From Streptomyces rubradiris (GTDB taxonomy: Bacteria > Actinomycetota > Actinomycetes > Streptomycetales > Streptomycetaceae): a stretch of 64,000 nt of DNA. The notes under the pieces are model-generated. The model did not search any database and had not been told where the DNA came from. It was given only the letters and a program-made list of their open reading frames with translations. Positions within the stretch are counted from its first letter, which is position 1. Every line of letters starts with the position of its first letter. The stretch is from assembly GCF_016860525.1 (NCBI RefSeq), contig NZ_BNEA01000015.1, positions 4,216,001 through 4,280,000 on the forward strand, written 5' to 3'. Below are positions 18,046-25,417 of this stretch, piece by piece. Made by a program: the position numbers and the translations under genes.

Positions 18046-18104
18046 GCCGGCCCCGAACGGGGGAGGGGGAGCCAAGGAAGGTGTCATCCCGTTCGGGGCG
18101 GCCG
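18046..18104. terminator. Large inverted repeat between GRDP-like and 76-aa genes
   Basis: Core arms CCCCGAACGGG (18051-18061) and CCCGTTCGGGG (18088-18098), extended outward by GGCCGG/CCGGCC-like bases. It lies 89 bp upstream of the GRDP-like start and downstream of the 76-aa gene, so it can act as a terminator or as an attenuator/operator for the kinase block. Confidence 0.5.
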
Positions 18105-18203
18105 GTCTACTGGCTGATACCGAGGGCCATACCGATCACCAGGCCGCAGGACCCACTGACCACGATGACGAAAGACCCCTCGCGAACCGGCCGATGGCGC
18201 GCA

Positions 18204-18434
18204 TCACAGGCCACCCCGGCTGTTGCCGTTCTTGATGGCAAGGCGGACGCTCAGTTCCTCCCGCGCGGTGGGCGCCACCAGGTTGTTCGGCAGGGCGTCC
18301 CACTCGACACCGCCGCCGATGGGCCTTATCTGCACCCTGGCGCCGACCTCATCCATGACGACGCCGATCCGTCCACTGGCAGTGTCTTTCGCCAGTTCAC
18401 CGATGCCTGGTCTGGTCTGCTGGTTGCTCGCCAT
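18204..18434 (-). CDS. Small hypothetical protein (76 aa)
   Basis: Reads MASNQQTRPGIGELAKDTAS then a beta-rich core GRIGVVMDEVGARVQIRP, ending in a basic tail. No enzymatic motif; the core pattern resembles a small SH3-like or KOW-like barrel, which is only an impression. The start could also be the ATG four codons upstream; neither has a strong ribosome site. It is divergent from the XRE-DUF5919 gene, with a dyad in the shared promoter, and heads the leftward kinase block. Confidence 0.6.
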   Translation of the reverse strand: MASNQQTRPGIGELAKDTASGRIGVVMDEVGARVQIRPIGGGVEWDALPNNLVAPTAREELSVRLAIKNGNSRGGL

Positions 18435-18491
18435 GCGGCAGAGCATCCCGCCACTCAGCGGGACGCCAGAACCCCCGACGCACCCCACTTT

Positions 18492-18520
18492 GGGACGTCC
18501 TGCGTCGGGTAGAACGTCCC
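18492..18520. promoter_or_regulatory. Candidate operator in divergent promoter
   Basis: Inverted repeat GGGACGT (18492-18498) ... ACGTCCC (18514-18520), centred between the divergent 76-aa and XRE-DUF5919 genes. It is a natural site for autoregulation by the XRE protein and common control of both directions; binding is inferred. Confidence 0.5.
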
Positions 18521-18553
18521 TAGTGCCGTCCCCGCGTATTAGGAGAGATTGGG

Positions 18554-19300
18554 ATGCCGAACGAGAGGCTACGTGCTGCCATGGTCGCCGGCGGATGGAC
18601 GTACGCCGCCCTCGCGGACAAGGTCGAGGTCGATCCCAAGTCCGTCGAACGGTGGGTCAATCTGGGGCGTACGCCGCGTCGAGCCACGGCCATGCTGGCA
18701 GCGGAAACACTAGGAGAAGACGTGCACGCTCTATGGCCTGCGCTCCGGCAGGCACGCCCCGCCCGCGCCGTCAGCCCGGAACTTGTGGCCCTCTACGACC
18801 AGCGGGCAGACATCCCCGTGTCGACCTTCGTGGACATGCTGACTCAGGCCCGCGAGCGGATCGACGTGTTGGTGTATGCCGCCGTCTTCCTGCACGAGGC
18901 GTACCCGCGGCTCAACGACCTGCTGCGAGAACGAGCTGCCGATGGGTGCGCGATCCGCATCGCAGTCGGCGACCCGGACAGCACGAACGTTCAGCAGCGA
19001 GGTAAGGAAGAGAAGTTCGGGCATGGGATCGAATCCCGCTGCAGACTCGCCCTCATGCACTATCGCCCACTGGCCGAAGTCGCCGGCATCGAGGTCCGGA
19101 CCCATGCCACCACGCTCTACAACTCGATCTATCGCGCGGACGACCAGGCGCTGGTCAATGCCCACGTCTGGGGCGTGAACGCCTACGGTGCTCCCGTGTG
19201 GCATCTGCGCCGCAGCGGGGAGGGCGGCATGTTCGATACCTACGCCAGCAGCTTCGACGCGGTGTGGGAAACCGCGACGCCGATAAGCGAAGAAGGATGA
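18554..19300 (+). CDS. XRE-family regulator with DUF5919 (PLD-like) domain
   Basis: 248 aa. An N-terminal HTH (RLRAAMVAGGWTYAALADKV...SVERWVNLG, residues 3-37) is followed by a DUF5919 domain (about 85-245) with a phospholipase-D-like fold pattern but without a complete HKD motif. Such proteins often sit directly before a NUDIX gene in Streptomyces; the stop codon overlaps an ATG at 19297, and the chosen NUDIX start is 3 bp further on. ATG at 18554 has GGAGAGA upstream. Probably a ligand-sensing repressor of the pair. Confidence 0.8.
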   Translation: MPNERLRAAMVAGGWTYAALADKVEVDPKSVERWVNLGRTPRRATAMLAAETLGEDVHALWPALRQARPARAVSPELVALYDQRADIPVSTFVDMLTQARERIDVLVYAAVFLHEAYPRLNDLLRERAADGCAIRIAVGDPDSTNVQQRGKEEKFGHGIESRCRLALMHYRPLAEVAGIEVRTHATTLYNSIYRADDQALVNAHVWGVNAYGAPVWHLRRSGEGGMFDTYASSFDAVWETATPISEEG

Positions 19301-19302
19301 CC

Positions 19303-19773
19303 ATGGCCAGGACCGAGTACTACGACGACCCGGCGGCACCGGAGCCGAACAGCATGGTGGTCGCCGCGTCCGCCGTGGTGACCGACGACGAAGGACGCAT
19401 TCTCCTTCAGCGCCGACGGGACAACGATCTTTGGGCATTGCCAGGCGGTGGCATGGAGATGACCGACTCACTTCCGGGAACGGCCGTCCGCGAGGTGAAG
19501 GAGGAAACGGGTCTGGACGTGGAGATCACCGGGCTCGTGGGCACGTACACCGACCCTCGCCACATCATCGCCTACTCGGACGGTGAGGTGCGCAGGCAGT
19601 TCAACGTCTGCTTCACGGCCCGTGTGGTCGGGGGCCGGCTCGCAATCTCGGACGAGTCCACGGAGCTGCGATTCATCCAGCCAGATGAGATCGATCAACT
19701 ACCGATGCACCACACGCAGCGGCTCCGGATCTGTCACTTCCTGGAACACCGCGATCGGCCCTATCTCGGCTGA
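19303..19773 (+). CDS. NUDIX hydrolase
   Basis: 156 aa. The Nudix box GGGMEMTDSLPGTAVREVKE followed by ETG is complete, with the metal-binding REVKEE core (~residues 50-72). The substrate (nucleoside diphosphate linked to X) cannot be read from sequence. Two in-frame ATGs exist, at 19297 and 19303; the second has AAGGA at optimal spacing. It is translationally coupled to the XRE-DUF5919 regulator. Together they form a sensor plus hydrolase cassette carried as cargo on the tRNA-Ser element. Confidence 0.88.
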   Translation: MARTEYYDDPAAPEPNSMVVAASAVVTDDEGRILLQRRRDNDLWALPGGGMEMTDSLPGTAVREVKEETGLDVEITGLVGTYTDPRHIIAYSDGEVRRQFNVCFTARVVGGRLAISDESTELRFIQPDEIDQLPMHHTQRLRICHFLEHRDRPYLG

Positions 19774-19810
19774 CCGCACCTGCGACACCTGCTTTGGGTC
19801 GGACGGGACC

Positions 19811-20914
19811 CTAGGGCTGTACAGGTCGTCCATCCCCGAAGCGGTCCGGAGCAGCTGCGTACGCCAGCTTATTCAGAGCGTCTAAATATTCCCCATCTGA
19901 TTCCGTCAAGGTCATCACTAGCACGGCAGTCAAGTAATGCCACGCGTTTTGATCCAGAGTGGTGGCGATTGGTACCACAGAATGGAAGATCATGTTTGCA
20001 GTGATTGAGCCGGTGCTGGCCTCAAGCATTCGGCTGGCCATTGGTTCCGCAATGTCAGACCCTCCGATTTGAAGGTACAGGTGCCCCATCTCTGCCACAA
20101 ACGCAATCTTGTCCCTGGTGTCGCAGATCAGATCAAATTGAGTATGGCCGATTTGATCGATGATCGCCTCGGTCGTTCTCATGCGCGGCGCCTGCAAGGC
20201 TTGCTTGCCGTCTAGCTCTACCGCATTAAGGGCACGTTTGATTCTAGCGTACCCTTTGCGGATTTCAGTCTCATTTAGCTTGGTTTGCCTGCCGGTGAAG
20301 TTCGCTACAATCTCGGCAAGTCTGTCGGTGCCAATTTCTTCATCGCCGAGAAAACTGGCCACTCCAAAGGCGGCAAGGTCGACTACATCTCTGCGGCCTC
20401 CCAGACTCCAAAAACTTGGGCGATGTATCGCTGCAGGGTCGGGATTGCGGCGCATGCGATTGTAGTGCTCGACGGAAATTCTTGTGATTGCCTCCACTGG
20501 ATCATCTATGGAGCGACATTTTTGCAATGCTCTGCGTATTCTGCCGTCTAGGGTTTGGTCGCCGTGTTCGACGAACCACTCAAGAGCTGAGCGAACTGCC
20601 GACTCTGGCAACGGAAAGCCGGGAAGTGCGAAAAGGTCGTTGTGGCGCGGATCTACTGTGAAGATTCGCAACACTGCTTCGTGTATGGATACGCCTCGCC
20701 GCGAGACTATCGACATTGCTTCGGCAATATCGAATGATGCGCCATCAAGTGTGGAAGCTGACCCGTTGCCTCTACCTAAGAATGTGCGCCTATTACGCGG
20801 CAAAATCCCAGCGTGACGCCATCGTTCGAGCTGAGCCAGGCTCGCCTGGACCCCACGGCGCTGCAAGTGCTCCAAGAGGGCTCTGTCTGCCGCGCTGGGG
20901 CCAGTCCTGACCAT
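19811..20914 (-). CDS. Hypothetical protein with HTH-like N-terminus, AT-richer
   Basis: 367 aa. Residues 10-45 (ALLEHLQRRGVQASLAQLER followed by WRHAGILP) resemble a MerR-type winged helix; the rest is helical with no motif I recognise. Codon third positions contain many A/T, unlike flanking genes, indicating recent transfer. It stands alone, converges with the NUDIX gene, and is the last gene before the right repeat of the island. By position it is cargo and could be a phage-defence or regulatory protein, but nothing in the sequence proves that. Confidence 0.75.
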   Translation of the reverse strand: MVRTGPSAADRALLEHLQRRGVQASLAQLERWRHAGILPRNRRTFLGRGNGSASTLDGASFDIAEAMSIVSRRGVSIHEAVLRIFTVDPRHNDLFALPGFPLPESAVRSALEWFVEHGDQTLDGRIRRALQKCRSIDDPVEAITRISVEHYNRMRRNPDPAAIHRPSFWSLGGRRDVVDLAAFGVASFLGDEEIGTDRLAEIVANFTGRQTKLNETEIRKGYARIKRALNAVELDGKQALQAPRMRTTEAIIDQIGHTQFDLICDTRDKIAFVAEMGHLYLQIGGSDIAEPMASRMLEASTGSITANMIFHSVVPIATTLDQNAWHYLTAVLVMTLTESDGEYLDALNKLAYAAAPDRFGDGRPVQP

Positions 20915-21630
20915 GGCCCCAGCTTAGAACCCCGCGAAGTTGTCGGGACTCCGCCGAGACAGCTGTTGCCTTACTGGTGACCGTTGGAGCCCAACGCGGG
21001 CTTCTCGGTCATGACAGGAGTGAGTGCTGTGGACGAGCGCCGGTCTGGACGTGGGCGTCTCCGAACGATCCAACTGCTTGCTGTGGGGGCAGTAACAGGT
21101 GCTGCACGTGCGGTCGTCAGTTGGTTGCTCAATCAGTTGGTTGGCTAAAAGGCTTAGCGCCTTGGCGCGGCACGGGCGCTGACTGACCGGGCGCAAGTGG
21201 GGTGGAAACGGGGGCGCGCGACCGGGCGCCGTTCCGCGCCCGGTTAGCGAAGCTGCCGCCTTGCAGCCTGTGCCGAAATTTGTACCTCTCAGGCTGGCTG
21301 TGTTTACAGACCTTCAGGTGCAGGGAGGCTGCGCCGCTGTTCAGAGCTGACGGCAACCCTGACGGCAACGACGGCCCACAGAGACCGTTGATCACGGTCG
21401 TCGGCGATCAGTCGGGAGGAGGGCGGAGCATCGCCCAACGCTCTGCCCGATCCTACGGATCAGAAGGTCGTAGTCCGTGGGTTGAGGAGAGCCGAGGGGT
21501 GGACGATGCGGTGGCGCCGGCGGCTGGAGAAGAGCCGGTGGACCCCCTGTGGACCACGAGCCCCGCGCGAGGCCCGAGGTCGGCAGGCTGTAGGCCCTCC
21601 GCCCCAGGTAGGGCCGGGGCAAGGGGGGTC
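20915..21630. other. Gene-poor right end of the tRNA-Ser island
   Basis: About 715 bp with only short overlapping ORFs that have no coherent composition. Positions 21453-21468 match 16 nt of the tRNA-Arg anticodon arm (start of the AICE attachment core). Otherwise I see no gene or RNA here. Confidence 0.45.
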
Positions 21631-21717
21631 GCCCGAGCGGCCGAAGGGAACGGTCTTGAAAACCGTCGTGGCAGCGATGTCACCGTGGGTTCAAATCCCA
21701 CCGCCTCCGCAGAGGTC
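21631..21717 (+). repeat. Right attachment-type direct repeat (tRNA-Ser copy lacking its 5' acceptor strand)
   Basis: Identical over 87 bp to 13257-13343. Upstream bases (GGGGGGTC) replace the acceptor 5' strand GGAGGCGT, so the acceptor stem is imperfect (C-C mismatch and G-T pairs) and the copy is probably not a functional tRNA. A terminator-like hairpin similar to that after the true tRNA follows. Confidence 0.85.
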
Positions 21718-21873
21718 GTAAGTGTGCAGCCGGAAGGGGTGCTCCTCGCAGAGGGGCGCCCTTTCCGTATGGGGCTGTATGGGGTGCTCTCGCGGTGGTC
21801 CTTCCCCGGAGCGTCGCTCGCCCTGTGCGCCGTAGGCGGTTTCCAAGGCCCGTTCGATCTGTGGAGCGGTCAT
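21691..21873 (-). pseudogene. Integrase C-terminal tail fragment overlapping the att repeat
   Basis: Starts with MTAPQIERALETAYGAQGE and its stop codon lies inside the tRNA copy. QIERAL matches the extreme C-terminus of the integrase fragment at 15490 (QIERALDAADEE), and integrase genes commonly end beside attL. It overlaps the 80-aa gene by ATGA. I infer that the catalytic body was deleted, leaving a tail from an older element in tandem. It may still be translated as a 60-aa peptide. Confidence 0.45.
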
Positions 21874-22112
21874 TCCACGGCCGGGTCCTCCTGGGTCTGG
21901 CGTAGCGCGCGGCGGACCGCCTGTTCGACCTCGTGGGGGTCGGTGCCGGTCGCCTCGGCGCGGGCGGTGATCGCCTCGTGCACCGCGTCCGAGGCCGCGC
22001 AGAAGCGGCGCCGCTGCTCGTCGTACGCCTCGCCGGTCAGGCCCGCCAGGCGGGCGCGCTCGACCTCGGCGGTGCGTTCCAGCCTGATCAGTTCATCCGG
22101 TATGTCCGTCAC
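21870..22112 (-). CDS. Small helical protein (80 aa) next to prim-pol
   Basis: Reads MTDIPDELIRLERTAEVERA and continues as a charged alpha-helical, probably coiled-coil protein ending DPAVE. GTG at 22112 is chosen because it opens the compact helical sequence; upstream codons overlap the prim-pol gene in a different frame and look like shadow. Small helical proteins of this type often follow prim-pol genes in Streptomyces elements. Function unknown. Confidence 0.65.
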   Translation of the reverse strand: MTDIPDELIRLERTAEVERARLAGLTGEAYDEQRRRFCAASDAVHEAITARAEATGTDPHEVEQAVRRALRQTQEDPAVE

Positions 22113-22192
22113 GTTCGGATCGTAAAAGGGATCGCGCCCACGCGCCTGCCCAGCCGCCCGGCCCGCGTCCGGGCGGCGGTCCGTGGACCCGT

Positions 22193-23068
22193 TCAGCGGT
22201 CTCGGTGGCCGGTCATCCGGGCCGCCGACGCGATCGTGGCGCGGGCCTCGTGCTCCGGCAGGCCGGTCGTCCGGGCCGCCTCGGTCAGGGCGTCCGCCAG
22301 GGCGGGGCCGATCCCGTTCTCGTAGGCACGGCAGGCCGCCCAGAACAGGCGGGTGTTGCGCTGGCCCTCGTGCGCGGACAGGACGAAGTGGATCAGGCCG
22401 TGACCCTGGTCCCCGGGGCCGGTCGGCGCCGGGTGGCGGGGCCGGGGAGGGGGCACCAGGAGGCGGAGCAGGGCCGGTGGGCAGGGGGCCGGGGGCAGCC
22501 GGGCGGTGCCGGGGGCCACGGTGTAGACGCCGTGGTCGGTGCGGGAGCCGGGGCCCACCAGGTAGCCGCCGGCGCCCCGGATGTCGATGCCGGGGGCGAG
22601 CCGGCCGGCCGAGTTGGGGACCACGGTGTCCGGCGGCCCGGTCAGCCACAGGTGGCGGCCCCCGCTCGGGGTGAGTACGACGACCGTCTCCGGGATCGTG
22701 AACAGGTGGCGCAGGGCCAGTTCGCGCAGGGCGGCGGCGGAGTCCGTGCCGGACTTGGTGTCCAGGTCGACGCCGATCAGGTGGTACGGCGGCAGTCCGC
22801 AGGCGATGCCGTAGCCGGTGGCCCAGGGTGCTGCGGCGAACAGGGCGCGGACGCGTCCGGGGTCGGTGGTGGCGTCGTACACGCCGTGGCCGGGGCGGCC
22901 GCAAGCGCCGTGGCAGGGCGGGCCGGCCGGAACCGGTTCGTCGCGGTGGGGAGAGCGCAGGGCCGGGAGTTTCGTCCGGGACAGGGGGATGACGGCCAGG
23001 CCGCGCTCGGCGGCGGACAGGGCGTGGGCGAGGGCCAGTGCCGTGGCCTGCCGGTCGGAGGTGGCCAT
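22193..23068 (-). CDS. Bifunctional DNA primase/polymerase (AEP prim-pol domain)
   Basis: 291 aa. The archaeo-eukaryotic primase pattern is intact: ERGLAVIPLSRTKLP, a Cys/His stretch CHGACGRPGHGVYDATTDP, the metal motif IGVDLDTKSG, SGGRHLWLTGP, and GIDIRGAGGYLVGPGS with the third acid. A C-terminal helical part (about 225-291) follows. Such proteins replicate or prime integrative elements. ATG at 23068 is chosen; a GTG six codons earlier has no better ribosome site. With the 80-aa gene and integrase tail it probably represents a second, older element. Confidence 0.85.
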   Translation of the reverse strand: MATSDRQATALALAHALSAAERGLAVIPLSRTKLPALRSPHRDEPVPAGPPCHGACGRPGHGVYDATTDPGRVRALFAAAPWATGYGIACGLPPYHLIGVDLDTKSGTDSAAALRELALRHLFTIPETVVVLTPSGGRHLWLTGPPDTVVPNSAGRLAPGIDIRGAGGYLVGPGSRTDHGVYTVAPGTARLPPAPCPPALLRLLVPPPRPRHPAPTGPGDQGHGLIHFVLSAHEGQRNTRLFWAACRAYENGIGPALADALTEAARTTGLPEHEARATIASAARMTGHRDR

Positions 23069-23200
23069 GGATCTATCGTCGTACACGTGTTCGAGTAAGG
23101 GAAGAGGGGGTATCGGTTACGCGCCGGCGGGCGGGGTGGCGCGGGTCTGCGCCGGAACGATTCATCCCTTGTATCGCTTGGCGGGTGGAAGGTCGTATCA

Positions 23201-23226
23201 GCCGCTTCTCTGATGAGAAGCGGCTA
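23201..23226. terminator. Perfect hairpin in the 23.1-23.4 kb gap
   Basis: AGCCGCTTCTC (23201-23211), TGAT loop, GAGAAGCGGCT (23216-23226). It may terminate rightward transcripts or lie in the leader of the secreted-protein gene. The gap 23069-23434 otherwise has no gene. Confidence 0.55.
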
Positions 23227-23234
23227 AAGATGCC

Positions 23235-23250
23235 GATAAAGGTTTATCGA
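23235..23250. promoter_or_regulatory. Small palindrome upstream of the secreted N/Q-rich protein gene
   Basis: CGATAAA-GG-TTTATCG at 23235-23250 is a perfect 7-bp dyad, AT-rich for this genome, about 185 bp upstream of the start at 23435. Possible operator. Confidence 0.35.
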
Positions 23251-23434
23251 CTTGTCATCACGCTTGAGTGCGAATCACGGCTTCCGGAGTGGTTCGCCGG
23301 GAGTCGCCTGGGCAACTCTGGTTGCGCGACGTCGTCCACGATCGTCGGGGCGGTCGGCCAACTGCCCCGGCAAGAACAGCGGTTCACACACTTCCGGCCC
23401 TCGGGCCGCTCAGTGCTTGGTTCTGGAGGAACAC

Positions 23435-23749
23435 ATGGCAAGCATCCGTACCGCCCGCGTTCTCGCCGCCGTCTCCGCCCTGCCGCTCGCGGCCGCCCTC
23501 TTCACCGGTGTCGCGGCGGCGGACAACGGCGCCTTCGCGGACGACGGATCGAACGCCGGAGTGGCAGCGGTGCTCGGCAGCGGTGTCGGCGACGACAACA
23601 GCGGGAACTCGGCCACCACGAACCAGAACGCGGTCGGCGCCGGCGCCTCGAACCAGAGCAACACCGCGCAGGTCAACCGATCCGCGTGGACCGGCATCCA
23701 GCAGGGCAACGACAACACGTCCGTCAACTTCACCCCCCTGTGGAGGTGA
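23435..23749 (+). CDS. Small secreted Asn/Gln-rich protein
   Basis: 104 aa. A Sec signal peptide (LAAVSALPLAAALFTGVAAA) leaves a ~75-aa mature chain rich in Asn, Gln, Ser and Gly, with NSGNSATTNQNAVGAGASN and IQQGNDNTSVNF. No cysteines and no enzymatic motif. The composition is reminiscent of rodlin-like or curli-like secreted actinobacterial proteins that assemble on surfaces, but I cannot assign a family. ATG at 23435 follows GGAGGA. It is a single gene ending before a strong terminator. Confidence 0.75.
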   Translation: MASIRTARVLAAVSALPLAAALFTGVAAADNGAFADDGSNAGVAAVLGSGVGDDNSGNSATTNQNAVGAGASNQSNTAQVNRSAWTGIQQGNDNTSVNFTPLWR

Positions 23750-23833
23750 GCCCCTGGAGGTGAGCCCGCGGGGGTGAGCCCCGGCTGAGGTCCTTCGTGG
23801 GGTGGGGCTTCGTGGGGTGTGCTTCAGGGGTGT

Positions 23834-23879
23834 GACACGACCGCGCGGCGGTGCTTCGGCGCCGCCGCGCGGTCGTGTC
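23834..23879. terminator. Strong GC-rich terminator
   Basis: 17-bp perfect arms (GACACGACCGCGCGGCG at 23834-23850 and its complement at 23863-23879). It lies 85 bp past the secreted-protein gene and insulates it from the steroid-type cassette downstream. Confidence 0.85.
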
Positions 23880-23904
23880 CGGCGACCTTGACAGGCCCGG
23901 ACAT

Positions 23905-23919
23905 CTGACGGACAGTCAG
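23905..23919. promoter_or_regulatory. Candidate TetR-type operator upstream of chsH2-like gene
   Basis: CTGAC-GGACA-GTCAG, a 5-5-5 inverted repeat 24 bp before the chsH2-like start, inside the expected promoter. It probably controls the three-gene cassette; no regulator gene is adjacent. Confidence 0.45.
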
Positions 23920-23943
23920 GAACCGTCATCGGGAGTCCCGGGG

Positions 23944-24975
23944 GTGGCGGTGAGTGACGAGCAGGCGCGTGACGGGCTGGGTGAGCGGCCCGGGGAGGAC
24001 GGGCTGGGCGAGCGGCTCAAGGAGTTCGTGGGACGGCCGGCCGCCGTCGCCGGTGCCGGCAAGGACCCGGTGAACGCGCCGATGATCCGGCACTGGTGTG
24101 AGGCGCTGGGCGACACCCACCCCGCCTACACCGGCCCGGACGCGATCGCCCCGCCCACCATGCTCCAGGTCTGGACGATGGGCGGCCTGAGCGGGCACCC
24201 GGGCCGCACCGGGGCGTACGAGGAACTCCTCGGCCTGCTGGACGCGGCGGGCTGCACCGCCGTGGTGGCCACCGACTGCGAGCAGGAGTACCCGCGGCCG
24301 CTGCGCCCGGGGGACGAGGTCACGTTCGACACGGTGATCGAGGAGGTATCCGGCCGCAAGACGACCCGGCTGGGCACGGGCTACTTCGTCACGACCCGTA
24401 CGGAGATCCGGGTGGCCGGGGAACCGGCGGGCGTCCACCGCTTCCGCATCCTCAAGTACGCCCCGGCACGCGACCGGAACCGGGATCCCCGGCATGGTGG
24501 GGAGCGTGAGGTCCGGCGCCCGCAAGAGCCCGGGCCCCGGCTGCGCCGAGAGCCCGAGCCCCCGGAGTCCCCGCGTCCGCGTCCGGTGATCAACCGGGAC
24601 AACGCCGGTTTCTGGCAGGGCGTGGCCGAGGGCCGGCTGCTCATCCAGCGCTGTACGGGCTGCGGCACCCCGCGCCACCCCTGGCTGCCCGGCTGCAACG
24701 CCTGCGGGGGCCTCGGCTGGGACACCGTGGAGGCGAGCGGCGAGGGCACGGTCTACTCGTACGTCGTCGTGCACCACCCGCCCGTCCCGGGCTTCGATCC
24801 CCCGTACGCGGTCGTGCTGGTCAAACTCGCCGAGGGCGTGCGGATGGTGGGCGACGTGGCCGGGGTGCCGTACGACGAGGTGCGCATCGGGATGCCGGTG
24901 CGGGCCGGGTTCCGGCGCGTCGACGGGGAGCTGACACTGCCGGTGTTCCAAGCGGTGTCGGAGGTGACCGGGTGA
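23944..24975 (+). CDS. chsH2: MaoC-like hydratase fused to DUF35 (ChsH2-like)
   Basis: 343 aa. The N-terminal half (about 15-165) is a MaoC-like hotdog domain lacking an evident catalytic Asp/His. The C-terminal half is DUF35: a Zn ribbon CTGCG...CNACGG near residues 237-256, then an OB fold. In Mycobacterium this architecture is ChsH2; its MaoC part pairs with ChsH1 to hydrate the C22 side-chain enoyl-CoA and its DUF35 part pairs with Ltp2 for the retro-aldol step. Genes two and three are exactly those partners. GTG at 23944 has GGGAG 8 bp upstream. Confidence 0.82.
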   Translation: MAVSDEQARDGLGERPGEDGLGERLKEFVGRPAAVAGAGKDPVNAPMIRHWCEALGDTHPAYTGPDAIAPPTMLQVWTMGGLSGHPGRTGAYEELLGLLDAAGCTAVVATDCEQEYPRPLRPGDEVTFDTVIEEVSGRKTTRLGTGYFVTTRTEIRVAGEPAGVHRFRILKYAPARDRNRDPRHGGEREVRRPQEPGPRLRREPEPPESPRPRPVINRDNAGFWQGVAEGRLLIQRCTGCGTPRHPWLPGCNACGGLGWDTVEASGEGTVYSYVVVHHPPVPGFDPPYAVVLVKLAEGVRMVGDVAGVPYDEVRIGMPVRAGFRRVDGELTLPVFQAVSEVTG

Positions 24976-25024
24976 CTGCCGTGACTGTGGTGACTGGGGT
25001 GACCGCGGTGACGGGGGTGGAGCG

Positions 25025-25417
25025 GTGAGGGCGGGGGAGCGGCTGGAGCCGCTGGAGATCCCGGTGACCCGCACCCTGATCGTGGCCGGGGCCATCGCCT
25101 CCCGGGACTACCAGGACGTGCACCACGACCCGGAACTGGCCCGGCGCAAGGGCGCGCCGGACGTCTTCATGAACATCCTGACGACGAACGGCCTGGTCGG
25201 CCGGTACGTCACCGACCACTTCGGTCCCACCGCGGTGCTCCGCAAGGTCGCCATCAGGCTGGGGGCGCCCAACTACCCGGGGGACACCATGGTGCTGACC
25301 GGAACCGTCGAGGAGGTCGACGGTGACACCGCCGTCGTACGGGTCGTAGGGGCCAACGGGCTCGGCGACCATGTGACGGGCACGGTGACGGTCTCGGTCC
25401 CGGGGGCCGGGTCATGA
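25025..25417 (+). CDS. chsH1: MaoC-family enoyl-CoA hydratase (ChsH1-like)
   Basis: 130-aa hotdog protein. The hydratase motif is complete: AIASRDYQDVHHDPELARRK carries the catalytic Asp and His, and DVFMNILTTNGLVGRYVTD follows. In the ChsH1-ChsH2 heteromer this subunit supplies the active site. GTG at 25025; the 50 bp between it and chsH2 are built of GTGAC-like repeats. It overlaps the thiolase-like gene by ATGA, indicating tight coupling. Confidence 0.82.
   Translation: MRAGERLEPLEIPVTRTLIVAGAIASRDYQDVHHDPELARRKGAPDVFMNILTTNGLVGRYVTDHFGPTAVLRKVAIRLGAPNYPGDTMVLTGTVEEVDGDTAVVRVVGANGLGDHVTGTVTVSVPGAGS

Larger units (their letters stand above)
13344..21717. mobile_element. Remnant integrative element at tRNA-Ser
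   Basis: About 8.4 kb bounded by the 87-bp repeats. It contains an N-terminally lost tyrosine integrase, a HTH/DnaB_N protein, two small membrane proteins, a kinase-like/GRDP-like/76-aa block, an XRE-DUF5919 + NUDIX pair and an AT-richer orphan gene. No replication or transfer genes and no intact integrase remain, so it is probably fixed. The ~67-bp stretch shared with the AICE at 38-51 kb supports a related origin. Confidence 0.75.

Noticed and set aside
21631-21717. Second functional tRNA-Ser(UGA)
   Set aside because: The 5' acceptor strand is replaced and mispairs with the 3' strand, so it is read as an attachment-site copy.
21870-22904. 344-codon leftward ORF overlapping prim-pol
   Set aside because: The overlap part is Arg/Pro/Gly-rich shadow of prim-pol; only the last 80 codons look like a real protein.
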